Shown here piece after piece: positions 17,978-27,700 of a stretch of DNA of 37,500 bases. The number at the start of each line of letters is the position of its first letter. The first letter of the stretch is position 1. The DNA is taken from positions 60,001 through 97,500 of the forward strand of contig CAJNDS010002670.1 of NCBI GenBank assembly GCA_905221605.1. The letters are read 5' to 3'. The notes beneath the pieces are model-generated. The model ran no database searches. It saw only the letters and a list, made by a program, of their open reading frames with translations, and was not told where the DNA came from. The position numbers and the translations under genes are program-made. Source of the stretch: Symbiodinium natans. Its lineage: Eukaryota; Sar; Dinophyceae; Suessiales; Symbiodiniaceae.

Positions 17978-20512
17978 TTACCCCTCCGATTCTTCCCAGA
18001 TTAAAACTTCATGATCCCGCAAATGTTCAGCAGTTCTGTGTCGCTTAAAAGTTAATACATTCGAGATTTGAACAGGGTTCGGATCTCCGCGACTGCGACA
18101 TAAGGGGCAGGGCGCAGGAAACGCATCGCTCGGTATTTCATGTGCTTCTGCTATGTGTAACCGCAACATGGGCTCTCCGGGGTACACACTTCTACAGTGG
18201 GGACACACCAAAGCCGGAGAATTTTCAATGTGATCCCGCCTATAATGTTGCGTTAGCTTGTTTTGTCGCGCAAACAGTCTAGGACATAACGCACATTGGA
18301 ATCCTTCCTCCCGAAAGGTACCTGTGGTATGAGTTGCCTGTATATGGGACGCTAATCCAAGCTTAGTAGGAAAGACGCGCTTACAAATGGCACATTTATA
18401 ATTTCCTTCTTCGTGTATTGTTGAGGAAACTGTTTGACGTGACTTAGGTGTTTTCATACCCTTAGTCATGCGTTGTACTGCCCATTCAGGGTCTTGCTCT
18501 TGTGCTTGGGCCCGACCTGGACCTTCTGGATCCGGAAAACATGCCGGACGTGCTTGTTTAAAGTAGAGCCGGCGTTTAACAGATGTATTTACAAGATTAG
18601 TTTTAGTTTGTGCGGCCAGGGCTTCTGTCAGCGTTTTTTGATGTTGTATCGTACGGAGGAATAGCAAAAATAATCCCAGGTCAACTTCCACCTCTAGTAC
18701 ATCCACCCACGGTTCGTGTTCAGTAACGAATTGAAGCAACTCCCTAGTTTCAGTGTCCCACCATTTGTCTGGCCCATTTGTGTCCAACCAGGTTGCTACT
18801 GCTTTGCGAAACGTAGTTTCTCCTCCATGTTTTAACTCCATGCTCAAGAAGCCCGAACTAACTTTGGCCTCTTGCAATACGGCCTGCTGGCGTTGCACCA
18901 ATTGCCAGAACGCTGCGCGGGGTTCATGAGGGCGAAGGTTTTTACTTTTTGCGGCTGTCTGGCCTAGCTCCGGCAACGGCTTGAACGGATTTTTTGGCTG
19001 GTGCCACGGTGCCGCCTGAAACACAATTTGTCTCCAATTCGCACCGCCATTTTTCCTAGCCATGTGCAACCATTCCAGTTTGGGCACTCCTACCAACTCG
19101 AGGTCGTTAACAAAGTCGAAGGACAACCATTTCCCTGTTCGCCTTCCTGGTTTTGTTGGGGCACCTACATCTCCCGGCAGAAAGGCAAATAGCATTTGCT
19201 TTGGCAACCTCTCCGGTGCCATTCTTGCCAGGTGGCCTAGCCATCTTAATCGCGCCTGTGACACCAACTGTCGAATGGTAGGGACCCCCAGTCGTGCCCG
19301 CAATTCCTGATTGTTGATATGTAACTGCTCCTGGTCCAGAATTCCAATTTTTGTAATTTTCCTTAAACATTTCATGTGAAAGACCTCTAATCTTCGTCTA
19401 CACAGAAAGGTGGTGGTCCAAGATTCCGCTCCAAACAACAATACTGAGAGCACACACGCCCTGTATACTTGTAGCTTAACGGCCAAGGAGATCTGTTTGA
19501 CATCCCATACGTGACTTGCTAAACTCCAAAAGGCTTTTCTAGCTTTGTCTATACGATATTGGATCTCCTGTACACATCCTTGTTTATGCTCGATATGTGA
19601 TCCCAAATATTTAAACTTGTCAGCAAATTTGAGCTTTGAGAAGCCTCCCACCTCTTTAACAGAGATTGGATCCGGTGTCTCTCCTTCTGTTAGAAACAGC
19701 TCAGTTTTTTCTACAGACATAGTCAAGCCCCATTGAAAATAGTGATTTTGCAAATCCCGCGCCAGCTGTACTAACTTATCATACGTGTCCGTGATAAAGG
19801 CCGCATCGTCAGCATATCCAAGGTCATGCAGCTGTAAGGAGTGCCAAGTCGTGTATTTGTTAAGAGATTGCTCATCCATATGTCTGCGCAAGATACCATC
19901 AATACGGTACTTAAATTCCAGTTTTGGAGGGGTGCAAGTCTCCCAGCTTTCCATGACTGCTGATAGGAATACATTAAAAAGTAGCGGCGCCAAACAACAG
20001 CCTTGGCCCAAACCAGTGGCCAAATCGAACGGGGAGGATAGAGTTCCTTCAACCGACACTCGTGCCGTTTTTCCTTGGTAAAATTTTTTGATGAGACTAA
20101 CCAGTGTTGGAGGCACTCCCTTATACTGTAAAATTTCCCATAGTCCGAATCTTGATACAGAATCGTAAGCTTTCATAAGATCTACGAAAAGTACATACAA
20201 CGGCAGATGTTTTGCTCTAGCTAACTCTATGGCCATTCTTAATGTAAAGATCATATCGGTGGTTCCACGGCCCGCACGGAATCCGCATTGTGATTCAGGA
20301 ATGGCCTGATGTCCTTCAAAATGTTTGACTAGTCGACCGTTAATAATTTTAGCGAGCACCTTTCCTGGAACAGCATTTAAAAGGATGCCTCTCCAGTTAG
20401 CACAGTCGGCTAAATCTCCTTTTTTTTTTTTTCTCCTTTTTTTGGCATAGGAATGAGATATGCATCGTTCCATTCTCCTGGTATATCCTGGCATCCTATC
20501 CAGAGTTGACAA
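17978..20512 (-). CDS. LINE reverse transcriptase with C-terminal C2H2 zinc fingers
   Basis: The first 30 residues repeat the end of the endonuclease frame in another phase, so the true product is a fusion. Reverse-transcriptase motifs include ANWRGI (38-43), VLFVDLMKAYDSV (107-119) with the first Asp, TGLGQGCCLAPLLFN (166-180), and catalytic YADDAAF (233-239). The C-terminus has three clear C2H2 fingers (starting YKCAIC, FQCALC and LVCPHC) and a fourth, CPLC...HRTAEH. Such fingers probably bind nucleic acid. No stop or frameshift was seen inside, so the LINE looks young. The stop is at 17978. Confidence 0.9.
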   Translation of the reverse strand: MSTLDRMPGYTRRMERCISHSYAKKRRKKKKGDLADCANWRGILLNAVPGKVLAKIINGRLVKHFEGHQAIPESQCGFRAGRGTTDMIFTLRMAIELARAKHLPLYVLFVDLMKAYDSVSRFGLWEILQYKGVPPTLVSLIKKFYQGKTARVSVEGTLSSPFDLATGLGQGCCLAPLLFNVFLSAVMESWETCTPPKLEFKYRIDGILRRHMDEQSLNKYTTWHSLQLHDLGYADDAAFITDTYDKLVQLARDLQNHYFQWGLTMSVEKTELFLTEGETPDPISVKEVGGFSKLKFADKFKYLGSHIEHKQGCVQEIQYRIDKARKAFWSLASHVWDVKQISLAVKLQVYRACVLSVLLFGAESWTTTFLCRRRLEVFHMKCLRKITKIGILDQEQLHINNQELRARLGVPTIRQLVSQARLRWLGHLARMAPERLPKQMLFAFLPGDVGAPTKPGRRTGKWLSFDFVNDLELVGVPKLEWLHMARKNGGANWRQIVFQAAPWHQPKNPFKPLPELGQTAAKSKNLRPHEPRAAFWQLVQRQQAVLQEAKVSSGFLSMELKHGGETTFRKAVATWLDTNGPDKWWDTETRELLQFVTEHEPWVDVLEVEVDLGLFLLFLRTIQHQKTLTEALAAQTKTNLVNTSVKRRLYFKQARPACFPDPEGPGRAQAQEQDPEWAVQRMTKGMKTPKSRQTVSSTIHEEGNYKCAICKRVFPTKLGLASHIQATHTTGTFREEGFQCALCPRLFARQNKLTQHYRRDHIENSPALVCPHCRSVYPGEPMLRLHIAEAHEIPSDAFPAPCPLCRSRGDPNPVQISNVLTFKRHRTAEHLRDHEVLIWEESEG

Positions 20513-22260
20513 AGGTGTTCATGTAAAGATCGCAAAACCGGATATGATAGGACCTGAAGCACCTCGGCCGGTAGCCCATCAGGTCCGGTGGCTTTACCTT
20601 TTTTGAGGGACTTTACCGCAGCCAGCGTTTCAGCAAAAATGGGCAATTCCGCAAGTACATTTTGGACGGGCAGTCGTTTAATTTGTGGGAGCATGTCCTC
20701 ATTTAGCGGCGCATCTACATTAAGCAGGTTTTGAAAGTGTTCTCTCCATCTATGTACCCTATCTGTACGTGACTCCAGCAAATTACCTTTTTTATCCTTA
20801 ACTTTCGCAGGTGCTCTTTTGCCCGAGTGAAAAACTTTCCGCAATTGACGAAAGCCCTGGTATTGATGGTTTGGTTCCTTCCTATTGACAGCTTGTTGTA
20901 TGGCCTCAGCCTGTGTTGACCACCATTGATTTAAGATTGACTGAACTTGTTTCCGGTTCTCTCGACAGATGCGTCTATACTCTGTCTCTTTTTCAGGATG
21001 GGCTTGAAATTGGGCGAATGCCTCTTGTTTAATTTTGGATAACCTTGCTAGCTCCTCTGCATTATCGAGTTGCCATTGTGGTCTGCGTTTTCGTTCCTGA
21101 GTACCGATGACAGTTTCTGCAGTTGAGCGCACGTCTTTTGACCAGAGAGAAAGATTATTCAGGATTCCTTCCCCTATATTACTTTCGATGTTGTCGTTAA
21201 GAGACTGCACTACATCCTTGTCAGTGAGGCGAGCCACGTTTAACGCCGTAATTCTCCCTTTCGACTCCATGGTCTGCAAATGACGTCGTCCCCACCATTG
21301 TTTACACTTACGTGTGATACGCAAGTCTAGTCTTACCAGTCGGTGATCACTATCAAAATCAAGTCCGGGCATTACACATACGTCCATGCACATAGCCGCA
21401 GTGTCTGAAGACAGAAGTACGTGATCTATATGATGCCATTGCTTTGTCCTATTGTGTTGCCATGTTCCGTAAGTCTTATGCTGGAAAAAGGTGTCCATTA
21501 CTCGCAAGGGCTTACCACGCTGCGACCTGCAAAAATCTAACAACAACCTGCCATTGTCGTTTAGCTCTGGTAGCCCAAAATCCCCAACAACAATGTCAGA
21601 GGACTGTTCATCAGTGTCCATGTCATCGGGTCCCTGTCTGTCCGAGGTTCTTGTCCCAACCCTTGCATTGAAATCTCCCATGATGACTAGTTCCTCGCAC
21701 GCACGACACTTCCCTGTGAGACTCCTCAAATCATCATAAAATTTGTCTTTCTCAATTTCGGGCGCTCTAAACGTTGGGGCATACACAGAAATCACCCGAA
21801 AGGTTCTGTCCTCAATACGCACTTTGATTTCTAATAGTCTCTCGCTGTGATAGTTGACATATGACCCAGCTGCCCTCCATGCTTGCTGCATCTTTGGATT
21901 CAATGCAAATGCTACTCCATGTAGGGAAACAGGTGCATCTTCTGGTAATCCCGAGAAGATATACAGAAAGTCTTGCGCCTCAAAGGTACCTTGTCCTTTC
22001 CAGCGAACTTCCGACATGGCACACAGCGAGATGTCATGTTTATCCAACAAATCACACACGTCATATGGTTTCCCCGGATCGGCTCCTTCAATATGTAATA
22101 CTCCCCCTACATTATGTATTTTGGTCTGCATAGTACGAACATTGACGGCTCCCCACCTCCATCGCGTAGAATGCCTCCTTGAGTGCTTAGTAGTCAGGCG
22201 GTTGCCAGCCGCCTTCACTATTGGCTGATCGCACACAAGTTGGCAAGGTCGTGATTTCAT
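20410..22260 (-). CDS. LINE AP endonuclease domain
   Basis: The 616-residue frame encodes an exonuclease III/AP-type endonuclease, which nicks target DNA for target-primed reverse transcription. Recognisable motifs are WGAVNVRTMQ (36-45), SEVRWKG with the metal-binding Glu (83-89), VISVYAPT (157-163), GDFNARVG with catalytic Asp and Asn (195-202), HIDHVLLSS (277-285) and DSDHRLVRL (303-311) with the SDH motif. The tail DGLPAEVLQVL and DAYLIPMPKKG is the start of the reverse transcriptase domain. The frame runs into a stop just after a 13-A run; one extra A would join it to the next ORF. Confidence 0.9.
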   Translation of the reverse strand: MKSRPCQLVCDQPIVKAAGNRLTTKHSRRHSTRWRWGAVNVRTMQTKIHNVGGVLHIEGADPGKPYDVCDLLDKHDISLCAMSEVRWKGQGTFEAQDFLYIFSGLPEDAPVSLHGVAFALNPKMQQAWRAAGSYVNYHSERLLEIKVRIEDRTFRVISVYAPTFRAPEIEKDKFYDDLRSLTGKCRACEELVIMGDFNARVGTRTSDRQGPDDMDTDEQSSDIVVGDFGLPELNDNGRLLLDFCRSQRGKPLRVMDTFFQHKTYGTWQHNRTKQWHHIDHVLLSSDTAAMCMDVCVMPGLDFDSDHRLVRLDLRITRKCKQWWGRRHLQTMESKGRITALNVARLTDKDVVQSLNDNIESNIGEGILNNLSLWSKDVRSTAETVIGTQERKRRPQWQLDNAEELARLSKIKQEAFAQFQAHPEKETEYRRICRENRKQVQSILNQWWSTQAEAIQQAVNRKEPNHQYQGFRQLRKVFHSGKRAPAKVKDKKGNLLESRTDRVHRWREHFQNLLNVDAPLNEDMLPQIKRLPVQNVLAELPIFAETLAAVKSLKKGKATGPDGLPAEVLQVLSYPVLRSLHEHLCQLWIGCQDIPGEWNDAYLIPMPKKGEKKKKEI

Positions 22261-22452
22261 ATCGCGGTCTTGGGCAAGAGAAAGAAGGGTGAACAGCTTG
22301 CCAGGCTGAACACCCTTTCAGGGACGCAAATCGTCAGTGGGACCCACCGAAGTGGGGACCGTACCACTTTAGATTAACGCCCCCATTTGCGTCTACCGTT
22401 AGCTGCTGTGTCAAAGCGAAGCTTGTAAATTTGCACAACTGACGCCCCCAAA

Positions 22453-24753
22453 TTAACAACTCACACACACACAACAAGAAAGTACAGCAGGTACACCCCG
22501 ACACCTGAGCACCTGCCTGGGCAAGCAGGTACTCTTCTTTGAGGTGGTAGTACGACTTTGTACGGAACACGGCGCCCCAAACGGCGCGGCAAGCTTAGAC
22601 TTGAGGCCTAGCTGTTGCGCTCGTTGCTGCGATGCTGCCGTGGCCATTGCACAAGCCCAGTGCTCCGTTCCAACCTCGGCCTGTGCCAGAAGCGTGCGTG
22701 CCCTAGCCTTTAGCCAACGGATAGTGTTCTCGGCTGCTCCGTTCTGCTGCGGCGTGTCTCCTTCCCCAGTTGTGGCGCGCACGCCATGCTCATGGAACCA
22801 AGCACGGGTCCTTTTGTTAAAGAACTCCCGACTTCTATCCGAGTGAAAACGCAACACAGGAAGGTTCAACGAACGCAGTTCCAGGAACACTTGTTGCAGT
22901 GCTTCTAGCACCGCTTCACTCTTGTTCGTGTGTAACGGAACAACAAACACCAACCTAGCTAAACCGGGCGGAGCTTCAAAGTCACACTTAGCGTGCTCCC
23001 AAGGGTGCTCTTCCTTGGGTTTGTGGGCTTTATCCTTGGCCTTGGCCTTGGCCTTTGCAGCTGCAACGCGTGGAGCATCGGACTCATCACTTGTGGGGCA
23101 ATAACCTAAACAATCCTCAGGCAGTACGTCCTCCCCGTCAGGGTGGTGCTCTGGCCCCGGCGGGCCTTCCACAACAACATCGGCTAGCTCGTCCTCCCCG
23201 CCAGGGTGGAGTGAAGGGTCGTCGAACCCATCAACCTGCGTTGGGTTGGGTTCGTCCTTTGTCCCCTGGAGTTTAGGAAAACGATACGACGCTGCTAAGA
23301 AGTACCGGAACACAGGCGGATGCTTGCTCCTACCTTCGGGGTCTTTTGCGGGGACCCTGATGGGTCCAGCCACGTCGGCAGACAGGCAATATACATCAGG
23401 GTGTGCGACTCCTTGATGCCTACGGCCGGTGCCGGCGCCTCGTACGCAAACCCCACAATCCCTACGGTACGGAACGTGGTTATTTTCTACATGTAGTTGC
23501 CAGTCCTCGGGACTCATGCGGCATAGCTGGTAGCGGGGCCAACACTGTAGTGCTTGCACTATGGCTCTAACAAAGTGCGGCGCCCACGCGGCTAAGTCCT
23601 TTGAGTCGCCTGCCCACGCTGGCTTAGGACTCTCCTCCCGGAGGCCGTGCAAGCCCCTCAGGTCAGGAAGGTTCGTGCCTATGGTGGTTGGCTTCGTGGT
23701 CACATGGCCCAACGCACCTTGGTCAAAGTCGACCTCGAACAGGCCGGCCTCTGAGGCGTAGGCCTGCCATAGAGTCGTGTGCCAAAACGAGGGAACTTCA
23801 CCAACCAAGGTGTGGCCCGGAGGCAGATAGCGGTCAACTGGCTGAGGCTGCTCAAGCAAGAATGCCACCTGCGACGATTGTTCCGCCGATTGACGATGGA
23901 CACGCCTCCCGGCTGTCGCAGCTGCGTGCAAGAACAACATCCGTGCAAACAGGCCCGTGTCATTGTCTACGAGCTCACGCTCGGCAGCACTAAGATCGCT
24001 CAGACCATACGGCTCAGCAGGGGACCGCACTGGCCTTGGACCTCCGGGCTTATGCCGAAGAACTGACATGGTACGACAAGGAGGGCCGCCAATCACAGCT
24101 GCAATGCGCCCATCCCTCGCCGCCTTCACCAACAACCTCCAAAGTGGCTCGGAGTACAGATTGTGGATGCTGGAGCGTGCGATGTCCAACTCCACCACCA
24201 CCGTTCCATCCGACTGCAGCTTGAGAAGCTCTTTATGGGGTTGAGGGCCTGCACACAAGTGAACAACCCATTTGGTGGAACGATGTAGCGCCTTCCTCCT
24301 CCTCCTGTTGAGGTTGGGAAAGGCCTCGGACAGCGCTCGCCAAAATGAGTCCACATCTTCCGACGGGAGAATGCCACGCAACGCTTGCTCCGGATCCTCA
24401 CTGAAGAACGGAGCCTGTGCAATAGCCATTTCCCCTGCTGTGAGGTTACCATCTCGGGCATACTCAACCAGATGGTCCCACCAAGTCTTGTCCAATGCGA
24501 TTCGGGCTTCACGAATCCTGTCCTTTCCTTCCTGCGTCCTTTTCCTCAGCTCATCAACCTGTTGCAGCTTGTGCTCCTCCAACTTGGAAATCATGGTTAA
24601 GGCCTGGCTCTCCATCACCTCGGGACACCCATTACGAACCCTGAGCCGAACCACCTTACCATCTGGAGCATAGAGCTTGCAACAACCAGCGGACCAACTC
24701 AATGAATACCCCAACTGCTCTATGATGGCACCCATAGGAACTATTGGCTGCAC
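22453..24753 (-). CDS. Copia pol: protease C-terminus and integrase
   Basis: This frame continues pol after a +1-type frame change near 24755. It overlaps the gag-protease frame by about 100 bp. Integrase features in order are a zinc-binding HHCC motif (HVENNHVPYRRDCGVC, about residues 420-435), first Asp in SADVAGP (about 457), second Asp in RFHSDRSREF (about 635-644), and the Glu in TPQQNGAAEN (about 666-675). An acidic, Lys/Ala-rich insert separates the first two acids. Coding homology ends near 22500, where a large insertion interrupts the C-terminal domain. Integrase inserts the cDNA into the genome; this copy cannot be translated as one polyprotein. Confidence 0.85.
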   Translation of the reverse strand: MQPIVPMGAIIEQLGYSLSWSAGCCKLYAPDGKVVRLRVRNGCPEVMESQALTMISKLEEHKLQQVDELRKRTQEGKDRIREARIALDKTWWDHLVEYARDGNLTAGEMAIAQAPFFSEDPEQALRGILPSEDVDSFWRALSEAFPNLNRRRRKALHRSTKWVVHLCAGPQPHKELLKLQSDGTVVVELDIARSSIHNLYSEPLWRLLVKAARDGRIAAVIGGPPCRTMSVLRHKPGGPRPVRSPAEPYGLSDLSAAERELVDNDTGLFARMLFLHAAATAGRRVHRQSAEQSSQVAFLLEQPQPVDRYLPPGHTLVGEVPSFWHTTLWQAYASEAGLFEVDFDQGALGHVTTKPTTIGTNLPDLRGLHGLREESPKPAWAGDSKDLAAWAPHFVRAIVQALQCWPRYQLCRMSPEDWQLHVENNHVPYRRDCGVCVRGAGTGRRHQGVAHPDVYCLSADVAGPIRVPAKDPEGRSKHPPVFRYFLAASYRFPKLQGTKDEPNPTQVDGFDDPSLHPGGEDELADVVVEGPPGPEHHPDGEDVLPEDCLGYCPTSDESDAPRVAAAKAKAKAKDKAHKPKEEHPWEHAKCDFEAPPGLARLVFVVPLHTNKSEAVLEALQQVFLELRSLNLPVLRFHSDRSREFFNKRTRAWFHEHGVRATTGEGDTPQQNGAAENTIRWLKARARTLLAQAEVGTEHWACAMATAASQQRAQQLGLKSKLAAPFGAPCSVQSRTTTSKKSTCLPRQVLRCRGVPAVLSCCVCVSC

Positions 24754-27700
24754 TGGGCCATCCTGCCTCCCGGAGTGTGCCTGCGCGGGTCAAACGCATG
24801 AACGTGCTTTGATCGCCGGCTAAACTGACCTGTACCTCCTCAGCGACCTCCCATTCCTCCTCAGATGAGGCTTGCCGCATCGGGTGAGTGGCCCCTGAGT
24901 CAAGAAGGGCATGTCCAATGAAAGGTTGCTCGGATGGCTCTGGAAAAGTCCCGGTTTGGGGATCCGAAACCGGGAAACAGCTCGCAGGCATGAGTGAGCG
25001 TATTGTGAGCCTTTTGAGGGATGGATTTGAAGGCTGCTGCACGCCACCTCCGTCAGGAGTGGGGGCCGCTGGGGCAGGCACAGTGGATACTGGACCCTGC
25101 GACGGCTGTTGCCCATGAGTGGCATGCGCAGCTTCAAGCTGCCTCAAGGCGTGGGATGCATGCTGAAGGAAGGAATCCATGGATAGAACAGGCGTGGCCT
25201 GGACAACGGGTGGCGCGGAGGATGATGTGGAGGTGGAGGCTGCCTGGACTGACGGCTTCTGCTCCAGTGCCTTGGGTTCGGCCTTTCCAGCCTTGCAATC
25301 TTTGACGCGATGCTCCTCAGAGCCACAATTTAGGCACTTCTTGAACCTTTCAGCCGCTGGCAGGTCGCTCATGGAGTGAGGGGCCTTGCATTTCGCACCG
25401 AACTTGCACCCCTTAGGCGTAAGAAAGTACTTGCACGGCTTACCCTTCCCCCCACCCTTAGCTTCACCCCCTTTTCCCCCTGACTTGCCCCCCGTAGCGT
25501 CAATGGCCTTCAGAGCGGCACTGTTGCCTGACCCACCCTTTTTGGCAATCTGTGCTCCAGCCATGGTTTCAAACTCGGCTAACAAGTGCTTGTGATACTC
25601 CTGAACCGCATCTTCCGAAGGGTGAGTCTCGATGTGCAACATGCTGCGAACCATCTGAGTTCGGAACATAGGGTCCGGATTTTGGCTTAGGATATGGTTG
25701 GTCATTTTGGTGAGGGCACCGGCCAGAACTGTAGGATCTGGGGCTACCATACCGCAGTCAATGCAGCGCTTGTGCCACCTACCCCATGCCCTCAGCGCGG
25801 ACACACCTGACACCACATCCTGAACAACATTGGGATTTTGCAGGTGATTCAACACCAATGCCTTTTCCGTGGAACCTCCAGGCTGATACAACGTGTAAAG
25901 CCGAAACATGATTTGAGTGGCTACTTGAGTGGTCCTGCGAGCTACCATTTCCGCTTTTACCCCTTGATCTAGGGCTGCTAAAATCATGGTGCACGCACGT
26001 GCATTGACCCTGGACCACTTTCCCTCCACCAGCTCCGGGCGCTCGTCAACCTCTACCCTGATGCGATCGAGCGGAGTAGCCTTAACCCACCTTTCATATG
26101 CATCACGGCTCACCTGCAGCACTGCGGTCCACCAATCATGCGAGGAATCGGACAAATCACCCATCAACCCTGCAACTAACTCCAACCAATCCTGAAAATC
26201 CAACGAACCACTCATCGGATCAGGAGCTTTCAGCATGGGAAGTGCAGTAGTGCCTGGCTTGACGGCTTCAGGGGCGTTGCTAACAACACTCTTATCCCGC
26301 ATGCCCTGCGCCTGCATGGTTTGAAGCTGCTGCATTCCTGCAAACAAGGCATCCATCATGGGATTGCCTGAGGTAGCTGCTGCGCACGGCGTTGCACTTG
26401 CTGCAGGTGCTCCTCCTGGAGCTGCACTGGCCTGGGCACCTGATACCTGTGCAAGCGGCACCTGTGTACCTGCGCCTGAAACCTGTGGCACCTGTGCATA
26501 GGCAGCGGGTCCAACCCCTCCGGGTGGAGATGCGGGCACCTGTGTACCTTGCACCTGTGGCACCTGTGGCATTCCTGAGCCTTGAGGCCAGATCTGGCCC
26601 ACACCCAGGTTTTCGGCTTGAGAAGGGGGGTTTGGGGCAGAAGAGGCCAAATTCACCTGTGCGGCGTCGTAGGACTGCCCGACCCCTCCGGGTGGGGTTG
26701 CACTGCTGGGCAAAGTATGGGAGCCCTGCAACCCTGACCAGAAGTTGGACCAAAACCCAGACGCGGCTGCTGCTGCAGCTTGAGCGGGCGCTCTCAAAGC
26801 ACCAACTGCGGGCGCTGCAACATCCTGCACCTGCGCATAGGTGTGGACCTGAGCATCTTGCGACGATGGCACCTGGAGAGGAATGGGGACCTGCATTTGT
26901 GATGGAGCGGGGGCTTGCGGGGCACTGCTTGAAGCTGCCGCCTCCCTAGCCAACTGCTCCCTCATGACCTTCTCCTGCTCTAGTTGCCTCCTCAAACGCT
27001 GGATCTCAAGGTCCTGGGCCTGAGCCCTTTGATCAAACCCTGCCAACTGCCTAGCAACCTCGGCTTGAATTGCTTCCTGAGGCAAAGATGATGAATCTGT
27101 TCGCGATTGTGGTCTTTCGGGTACATTACCGTACAGTAGGGGGGCCCTTTGTTCTAAAGCCTGCATGCGCTGCAGCATGTCAGCGTTCAGTAGCGGGCCC
27201 TCCCTTCCGGGGTGCGATGGTGCAAAGGACGTTGGCGTTCCTTGTGGCCCCAATTGGGGTGGTGACCCACTATTAGAACCCAAACTCCCATCTCCCAAAG
27301 CTAACTGCCCTGGTGCACCTCCCGGACTACCCAATGAGCGGGTAGCACTTCGTGGTGGCGTTGCGTGTGAGTCCTGCCACACCGGGACTTGCATGACCTC
27401 AGTGCGGGCAACTCTGAAAAAATCCCCAACCCTTGACATGAGCTGGAGCCCAGCCCCAGGGAAACCCTCAACCATTTCTGCAATAGTGGGCAAACCCTGT
27501 CCTTGCTGGGAACGTGGGGTAAGGAACCCCTCAACATGGGAGTCCCCAGCGACTGCTCCACCTGGCGCTGCTTCACCACTCGCGGTACCTGGCATGCCAG
27601 TGCTGGTCTGCAGACCTGGGCTCCCGCCCGGTGTGTTGCCGGGCACATGCACAATTTGGTGTGCGCTCTCACCACCCTCACTGGTGGTCGACATTGGTGG

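Larger units (their letters stand above)
17940..22400 (-). mobile_element. LINE-type retrotransposon nested in the copia element
   Basis: The element holds an AP endonuclease frame and a reverse-transcriptase frame with C-terminal C2H2 fingers, in the order and spacing of a CR1/L2-like LINE second ORF. It is in the same orientation as the host copia element and interrupts its integrase C-terminus. Ends are approximate: at the 3' side a 15-bp near-palindrome, GTGCGACTGTCGCAC (17940-17954, plus strand), follows the stop codon; at the 5' side GACGCAAAT and ATTTGCGTC near 22322 and 22384 could form a stem. I found no convincing target duplication and no poly-A tail. Confidence 0.75.
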
